Below, piece after piece: positions 57,130-64,000 of a DNA stretch of 64,000 nt. Both the position numbers and the translations under genes were made by a program. Source of the DNA: Dastarcus helophoroides (lineage: Eukaryota > Arthropoda > Insecta > Coleoptera > Bothrideridae); contig CM053330.1 in the NCBI GenBank assembly GCA_028583605.1, positions 29,338,598 to 29,402,597 on the forward strand. The letters are read 5' to 3'. Position 1 is the first letter of the stretch. Each line of letters starts with the position of its first letter. The notes below the pieces were generated by a model. It did not search any database. It worked only from the letters and a program-made list of their open reading frames with translations, and had not been told where the DNA came from.

Positions 57130-59930
57130 GTGAAGTAGTAGTAGTAGTAGTTTTTTTTTTGATGAGGAGGGGAAACCCCTCATGGGCTCCCATCCACCTG
57201 GATGGGGAGTGTTAGACTCCTACTGACTAAAACCCCTCCTCATTTCTTCAGGGATTTCTTCCTCTTCGGGACTACCCGTCGGGGTATTAATTCAAAGAAA
57301 ACCTTCTTTAGATGTATACTTGGTTTCCTTTTACCTTCCTTGATCCATGTCTTTTCTTTTTGTCGGTATTATATCGGTTACCAATTTGCCAATTTCATCC
57401 CAGTATTCTTTGGATTGTTGCATCTTCACTACCAGATTTTGAGGCGTCAGTGTTCCAACTATTTTCTCGGCTTCCTCCCTTTCTTCCTTCCACCTTTCAC
57501 ACTTAAAAAGCGTGTGTTCCACATTGTCTTCTCTATTGCAGTATATGCATCTAGATGTGTCACTGTGTGTAAATCGTTTTAGGTACGCCTAAAAAGTTCC
57601 ATGTTCTGATAAGACTTGGGTAAAAAAGTAGTTAACTTCTCCCCATTGTCTAGTTATCCATGGGGAGATATCCGGAACTAATCGTTTTTTCCACTCTGTT
57701 TCCCTGTGTTAGCTCGCCATCTTTCTTGCCATTTCTCTATTGTTTTGTGCTGTGGCCCGAGTTTCTCCGCCCCTGATCCTATCTCTTTCTTCTACTAATA
57801 GGTCTACAGCTGTTATTCTAGCTAAAACTAAGGCTGCTTTTGAGGATATGGTTCTATATCCACTTATTATTCTTAGGGCGGTTCTCCTTTGTACCCTAAT
57901 CAACTTGTTCTTATAAGTTTTCTTTGTCAGCGCGCGTTTCCATATGCTGTGCCCGTACATCATTATGGACTGCGTGACTGAGGATAGTATTCTCCTAGTA
58001 TTTTCTCTCGGACCACCAATGTTGGGCATTATCCGACTTATGTTGTTAGTTGCTTTCGTGCATTTTTCTGTTATCATCTTAATATGATGTCCCATTCTCA
58101 TGTTTTATCTAGGTCTATTTCTAGGTATTTGAAGTGTTCCGTACTTCGTACTTCTGTAGTTCCTACCTTTACTGACATTTTTTTACCGTTTTTCCTCCTG
58201 ATAGGATTACAACCTCCTTTTTCTGTGGAGCTATACTCAGTTTCTTTTCTTCTATCCATCTTGTGACATATTGTATTACTGCATTGGCTGCTGTTTCCAC
58301 TGCCTCTTTTGTTTTTTCTACTATAATAATACCCAGATCGTCGGCATATTATATAAGTTTGACCCCTCTTGGAACCTTCACCTTAAATACCCCGTCATAG
58401 TTGATATTCTACAGGGTGGGTTCAAGTATCGAGCCTTGTGGCACCCCGCAGCTTGCTTAGATACTTGCATTTCTTCCCACACATAGAATTCTATCTTCCA
58501 AATAACTTGCTAATATATTATAAAGGTATGGAGCTATTCGCCTTTGTCTAAGTTCTTTCAAAATATCGTCCCAGGGAGCAGAATTAAATGCATTTTTGAC
58601 ATCCGTAGTTACTAGGATACACCTTTTTCTATTTCCTTTGACGTTAGCACTTTCTGTTATGTTAATTATTCTTTCTAGGGCATTTATTGTTGACCTTTTC
58701 TCCCGAAAACCGTATTGTTCTTTGGATAGGCCTCCTCGTCTTCCTATCTCTTCCTTTAGTCTTTCTAACAGCATTTGTTCCAGAAAATTTTCTATTACAT
58801 TTAGGATGTAATAGGTCGGTAGGTCTGTTCATTTTATCCTTCTCTAGTAGGACCAGTCTTGCGGTTTTTCAAATATTCGGAGATGAACCTGTTTGTAACA
58901 CCTGATTCATGACAGTAAGATATTCTTCCGGATATTCTTTTATCACTGGCTTGACAATTTCTGTCGTGAGGCCATCTGGATCCGGCGCTTTCTTTGCCTT
59001 CAGCCTATCTATTGACTTGAGCATATCTTCCATCTAAACATCGGGATATCCTCTTGAGTGGTTTCCAATCTGTCCCATTTCGTGACTTGTCCTTTTGGAA
59101 ATAGTTTTTCTGCCTCTTCCATTTGTTTTTTATCCGTTAGTTGAATACTTGGGGATTTCATTTTCTCGGTAACAATTTGGTAGCCTTTTCCCCATATATC
59201 CGTCTCGACCTCTGTTATTACCTCTTTCCAAGCCGCAGTTTGGCGTAAATGATCGCTTTTTTTAGTTCCTGTCTTTTTTTGTATATATGTCTTATTTCTA
59301 TTTTTTGGACTTCATTTCCTTGCTTATTAGTTCTTATCATAATTCTCCTACTTTATATGCAGGATTTTCTTTTATGCGATATTTCTTCGGACCACCAATA
59401 TACGGGCTTTTTGTTTCTTTTATTTCCTTCCTTTCTGAATGTGACATTACAAGCTTTCTTTATCATCTTGTTCCAGTCTTCCGCCATTGTCTTTTTATTT
59501 CTCTTGTCATTTAATAGTCTTTTAACTTCTCTGACTAAATCGTTTATAGCACTTGTCTTTATGTGCTATCCTTTCACTATATTACTTTCAATACCTTCCA
59601 GTTTTCTATGTTATTTGCTAGTTTCCTAGTGCTAAATGTGATATCAATGAAGGATTCACTCTCGCCTCGCATAAAGGTGGGTGCTTCCCCTTGATTATGT
59701 ATAATATAGATCTCTTCCCCTAGCCATTCGGTTAGTATTTCTCCTCTTTTATCTTCGATTTTAGATCCCCACATAAACGATTTAGCGTTAAAATCGCGCC
59801 CCGCTAGTATTTCTTTGGTTTGTCTTTTCATGTCGTTCCAAGGCCATGGCAGCTCTCTTGGTTTCTATCTGCCTTGCACTCCTTCACTTTATGTCCTACC
59901 TTATGGCAGTTATAACACTTGGGTACGCTG
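57130..59930 (-). mobile_element. R1-clade LINE, internally deleted
   Basis: Minus strand, 5' to 3'. A gag-type zinc knuckle CYNCHKVGHKVKEC lies near 59855-59915. The endonuclease C-terminal half is at 59577-59831 (RDFNAKSFMWGSKIEDKRGE, GEAPTFMRGESESFIDITFS). RT: 58457-58774 (EQYGFREKRSTINALERI, VTTDVKNAFNSAPWDDIL). C-terminal: 57709-58101 (KALVLARITAVDLLVEERDR in part) and 57331-57522 (VEHTLFKCERWKEEREEAE). The tail is an A-run at about 57150, then CTA repeats. The end of ORF1 and the first half of the endonuclease are missing, and several frame changes occur. Confidence 0.82.
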
Positions 59931-60640
59931 TATAAAACTTTGGGTTGCAATATGGGGATCAAGATTCATTTTTTAGACACATATCTTGACTTTATTCCTA
60001 CTAATTAGGGGACTCTCGGGGGCTCTAAGTGATAAGAACTGATAAAAGTTTCCAATGATGGAAAAACGTTATCAGGGCAGATTAAACTCAACGGTGTTGA
60101 CTGACTATTACTGCTTGATCAAGAGGGACCAATTAAATGCTAAATAATCTAGAAAAATAAAGATTGTAAGTTCCTAATACACATTTCTTATGTTATATTT
60201 CTGGAGATCCATCATTTTTTAAACATTTAACAAACAAATGTCGTGAGTGATAAAAATTTCAAAACAGCTTTTTTTAAATGACAACAATTAACACTATTAA
60301 AAAATACAACAGAAGTTCATGTCACATGACAAAACTTCAATTTTGTTGACCTCTGTAATTTATCCGATCCGACTCACTATTACCACAATCAGTTCTTTCG
60401 TTAACGTGTTCTGTGAATCAATTTTCTTAAATTTCAACATTTTTCGAAAATTCTTTTCTTTAAAATGTTTGCTTGTTTAAATTTCCTTTGTTCTTTTGAA
60501 AATTTTCTAAAATTATTTGGAAAACACTATTGAAAATTTCTACTGTCGAATCTTCGACTTCAGCTTTTTGAAAAATTTGCCTTGTGAAAATTTCGAATTT
60601 TTTTCAAAATGTTTGGGCTTTCACAAAGAACGAGTACAAG
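59931..60640. other. Intergenic, no gene seen
   Basis: Mixed sequence, AT-rich after 60400. No recognised element. Confidence 0.4.
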
Positions 60641-60800
60641 AGCCTTTGTAGTTCGTCTTCGCTTTTATTTCCCCAGATGTAAGTCTATATCCTCTGTTTA
60701 TGTTTTTAACTTGAGTGATTATTTTGGTCATTATGATATTGAATGGCTGAGGGCTTAGAGAATCTCCTTTTCGTATTCCTGATGGCGTTGGTCTTTCTTC
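60640..60800 (-). mobile_element. LINE RT fragment
   Basis: Minus-strand frame with PSGIRKGDSLSPQPFNIIMT and RGYRLTSGEIK matches the RT palm segment of RTE-like LINEs (GIRQGDSLSPLLFN type). Only about 160 nt remain. Confidence 0.6.
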
Positions 60801-60829
60801 TGTCATCTGTCCGTTATAAGGACTTAACC

Positions 60830-61600
60830 TAGAATAGTAAATTGATAAAAAAATATACTGACATAAGTTTTAACTTATAAAAGAATTTTATATTAAAAGT
60901 ACCAAATTTTGGAAGAGAATTATCTGGAAAATTTATTAAAAATTTAGAGCTCTAGTTTAATTTTTTTACACACCTTAGGTGTAGCTTTTTGGTGATTTAG
61001 TTTTTTTTTGATTTTATGGCTCTGAATAAGTTTATTTAAAAGTTTTAGTAAGAGTTCGCTTAATGTGATTTTGGCATATAAGTCCAGAGCCATAAATTTA
61101 AAAAAATGAATCATCAAAAAAGGACACTCAGTATAGAAGGAATTAAGTTTGAGCTCCAAATTCTAAGCAAATTCCTTTAGTACAATCCACTAGCAAAGAG
61201 TAATTCTATTTGCCCTTGGAGTACTACTAGTAGACCTTTTTTTCAGAATTCTCTCTATAAGACTATTTTCAGGAAGTGTTTCCTCAAGAAAAGCAAACAG
61301 GGGCAGGTAAGGTATTAAATTATGAAAACCTATTTGGAGTTTCAAACTTAAGTCTTGCAGAGTCAAGAAAATTTAGTTGGAGTTTTAAACTATCAAGCGG
61401 TCATTTAGAGGAGAGAAGCGGAGAGAATTCTCTTTTACAGATCTTACAATTCTTTTCTTCTAAGCTGCTAAATAAACTTATCTAGAGCACTAAATTGCCA
61501 AGGAAACTTACTTAGAACGTAAATTTTTTTAAAGTTCTCTCTAGGAGTATGTTCAAGAAGTATTTTAAGTATCTTCCTAAGAAAATCAGAATGGGACATC
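60830..61600. other. AT-rich intergenic DNA
   Basis: No gene seen. An inverted stretch around 61000-61140 (TATGGCTCTG ... CAGAGCCATA) can form an imperfect hairpin and gives overlapping spurious frames. Confidence 0.4.
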
Positions 61601-61604
61601 TAAG

Positions 61605-63521
61605 TAGGGTAAAGTGCCCCAAATTGAACCACTTTTTAGAAAAGTGTCTGTAGTTTTATAAATGTATGATTGTAATATTTTATATGCCGTTAAAATTTGA
61701 TTTACACTTTTGGAAACCTACTGCAGCCTTATGAATCCTCAAAATATAAAACTTCCTAAGTAAAAAAAATGTTTGAAAGGTTTCAAATGGTTCAATATAA
61801 AAAACTGGTTGCCAAATTTGCACCCCTAGTTCCTCAAATTGAAACTACCTATAAAAACTATGAGTAAGTACTTTTGAAATACAGTTAAATATTCATTTAA
61901 AAATAGAAAAAACAGAAAATGGTGCAAACCTACAACAATATACATAGATGTTAAGAATAAATTTAAAAAAAAACAAGCGTTGAAGAGCAAAAATAAACTA
62001 AAAACTCAAGGAGTTTTATACACATGTCTGACAAATAAACTTCTTGAACAAACTCACTTTTACGCATTTGCAATGAATCTACGTTTTTCACTTCACACAT
62101 CGAATCATATCCTAAACTTCTTTCTCTTCACATTCCTTTACAATATCAACGTTGCTCGTCACCTGTCGTTGCTACTTTAGTCTGATTTTTTTCTCAAACT
62201 TTTGTAGGGACTACTAGCGGGTTCTGCTGCTTTCTGAATAGCGAAGGCTTTGCTGCTTGTTTTAAATATGCAAGTTCGACACATTTAGATAATGGGGTAA
62301 TTTTCAGTAAGCTGGCGGAGAATATTGATGCTCAGGTTTCTGATGAGGTTTTGGCAACATTCATAGAGAGAGGAGTTGAACAATTTATGTTTTGAATTTA
62401 TTTTAAAGTACTAATGGAATATCATCGTTAGGATTAAAACCATTATTTTGAACTTTATTTGATTCAGGCTTAAGAACTACGGATCCAGCAAAATCCGAAT
62501 CTTGAAAAACATATCTATTTACTGGCAATACTGCAGATGCCCTAAATCCATTAATGGTATTTTCTATCGTTTCCGTCTTTCCATAAGCTTCATTCAATAA
62601 TGAAGCCACTTGCTACTGTTACACTCTCAAGGTTAGTCATTAACCATTTTTTCAATGCTTGAGTGTAATACACCTTCATTGGTTTGAATAAGAACGGTCA
62701 GGTGGTTGCAGACGATGTGTCGTATGACCTGGCATCTGCACCATAACAATTCCAGTTTCTCGTGCCAGTAACAGAGCAGCTTTTACAGTGAGTCGGAAAA
62801 GAGATTCTGAGAGTTTAATAATATGGTTTCACAACAATTCTTCTAAAGTAGTATTGAAAATAGGGTTCCTGCCTAATAATTTAATAGAACCTTCGGCCAC
62901 TTTGTTTGACTCTCGAATATGCCGAAGCAACGTCGATTTAGGTATTCCATAATCGTTACTGCATTATTTAGACCTTTTTTCCCCTCTTTGTACGCTACTA
63001 GCTCTAGTTTTAAATCTGACGCCGACCATTTTCCCTAATTTTCCCCTTTTGACATTTACAAAAAAGATCAGACCACTTGAAAGCTCGTAAAGCAGACAAA
63101 AGTTTCCTAATTTGAAGTTCAATTTAGGCAACGTTTATGGTTCAAATTGGGAAACTGTTAATAAAATACATATTGTAAACTTACGTTTCTAAATACGTAA
63201 ATTTTAAATACCCCTAAGTAGTGTTACATATGTCAAAAACTATGGCAATTTTAGTGACAATTTCAAAAATGTTCCTTCCTTTAACAGAATATCAAAATTC
63301 TTTTAGAGACTTAGATCTAGTGTTATGTGAAAACTATCCACAACACATACAAGAGGGAAATTGATGAATTCTGACGGAAATTATTATAAAATTGCTGAGT
63401 TTACCTCATCTACACACATAGATTTAGCTGTTTAACGCAGGTGGCGCTAAGAGTTTAATAAGGTAGGAAAATGTAGGGGGTTCAATTTAGGAGGAGGTTC
63501 AATTTGAGGTACTTTACCCTA
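61605..63521 (-). mobile_element. Pogo-like DNA transposon, broken
   Basis: TIRs start GGGTAAAGTGCCCCAAATTG at 61607 and, inverted, GGGTAAAGTACCTCAAATTG at 63519, each preceded by TA (the tc1/mariner-pogo target). On the minus strand the transposase N-terminal helix-turn-helix lies near 62860-62960 (YGIPKSTLLRHIRESNKVAE, GSIKLLGRNPIF). A late catalytic-domain motif HTTHRLQPP is near 62720. The C-terminal segment at 62403-62609 has TIENTINGFRASAVLPVN. The part between N-terminus and HTTHRLQPP is deleted and stops are present. A plus-strand open stretch at 62205-62394 is unexplained. Confidence 0.8.
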
Positions 63522-63871
63522 TTAAAATATAAATAGAACTTATTTATAACTCTAAGCTCAAGCGCTTTAACTAAAACACTTTAAAATAATATCTAAACTG
63601 TGCCGTTCTCAAGAAAACTTATCTCCGTCTTTACAGCTTCAGTTCCATTAAAATACGTCCTGTGGCTTTTCTAATTTTGCTTGCCACCAAGAGAAAGGAG
63701 GGCGTTTTCAAATCATTCTAAACGTTGTAAAAAGAATGCACACTACATTGTGAATAGATGTTAAATTTTACCATAACACTGAATATTCTTTATTGAACCA
63801 ACGGCAAATATGTTTAGAATAAGAATTAAAAAATTCTAATTTATTAATACGGTTACATTTAAAACAGAAAT
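63522..63871. other. Intergenic, 3' flank of gene 5
   Basis: AT-rich. TTTATT at 63789-63794 gives AATAAA on the minus strand about 80 bp after the gene 5 stop. No other feature seen. Confidence 0.45.
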
Positions 63872-64000
63872 CTATTTCAAAAACAATTCTGAGGCGGGTA
63901 TATGTTCAAAGAAAGCATTGATAATCGTAGATACATATCCAGCGTAATCGTCCTCGTACCTTCCCTTCATGTCATTAAAAAAATCTTTTTGGTGCTCTAG
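63872..64000 (-). CDS. Takeout/JHBP-like gene 5, end of last exon (cut by window edge)
   Basis: The last 42 codons and stop of a fifth family member: LEHQKDFFNDMKGRYEDDYA, then STIINAFFEHIPASELFLK and TAG. It aligns without gaps to exon 5 of genes 2-4 but is more diverged (HIPASELFLK against NIPTTELFLK). The rest lies beyond the right edge. Same strand as genes 1, 2 and 4. Confidence 0.88.
   Translation of the reverse strand, partial: LEHQKDFFNDMKGRYEDDYAGYVSTIINAFFEHIPASELFLK

Noticed and set aside
57202..59629. Several plus-strand frames rich in F, L and S at 57202-57582, 58084-58486, 58596-58905 and 59249-59629
   Set aside because: Antisense shadows of the minus-strand R1-clade LINE.
61665..62180. 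Plus-strand frame at 61980-62180 as a possible gene
   Set aside because: Lies inside the pogo-like transposon, is of biased composition and has no domain or good splice context.

Overview
The window looks like insect nuclear DNA: AT-rich, intron-bearing and crowded with decayed transposable elements. The only host genes I can support are a cluster of takeout/juvenile-hormone-binding-protein-like (JHBP) genes and the 3' part of a farnesyltransferase beta-subunit gene (FNTB). The order and species cannot be settled from the sequence. There are no bacterial operons and no CRISPR array.

Host gene layout. Five JHBP-type genes run in the order minus, minus, plus, minus, minus. Gene 1 (5364-6383) has exons 1-3 only and may continue past the left edge. 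Gene 2 (15214-22223), gene 3 (34905-38064) and gene 4 (48153-53180) are complete. Gene 5 (63872-64000) has only its last exon and is cut by the right edge. The three complete genes share one structure, exons of 73, 84, 148, 134 and 281 nt, giving 239 residues with a signal peptide. Genes 1-4 have a TATAAAAGG box about 30-40 bp before the ATG and a related ~45-bp block about 130 bp before it. Genes 3 and 4 are the two arms of a large, TE-filled inverted duplication.

Between genes 2 and 3, at 25302-26574, lies the C-terminal two thirds of FNTB in six exons with good splice sites but two frame breaks. It is flanked by a 73-bp direct repeat with three mismatches.

Mobile elements fill much of the rest. 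They are: RTE-type LINE remnants (1520-3900; 9748-13200); a pair of Ty3-type solo LTRs (3919-4263; 13994-14336); a Dong/R4-type LINE at TAA repeats inside intron 2 of gene 2 (17739-21664); CR1/Jockey-type LINE pieces (8165-8520, 11352-11416, 23222-24430, 32880-34420); a BEL/Pao remnant (about 28.4 kb); an I-type LINE with RNase H (39120-46925) split by an LTR element lacking reverse transcriptase (39427-43077) and by a hAT fragment (to 45456); a Penelope 3' end (47392-48035); a Mutator-like element (53358-55135); a hAT with an 8-bp target duplication (55597-56806); an R1-clade LINE (57130-59930); and a pogo-like element (61605-63521). Nearly all have broken reading frames. The remaining kilobases are very AT-rich spacer made of degenerate TTTTGAAAATTT / AAATTTCGA-like words.

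The JHBP-like proteins are probably secreted carriers of small hydrophobic ligands. FNTB, if functional, would act in cytosolic protein prenylation. No functional link between the two is visible. I saw no convincing new multi-gene system. The points most worth checking are the cluster's architecture and shared upstream block, the repeat-flanked FNTB segment, the RT-less LTR element with near-identical LTRs and an 83-bp tandem array, and the Mutator-like element abutting the gene 4 promoter.
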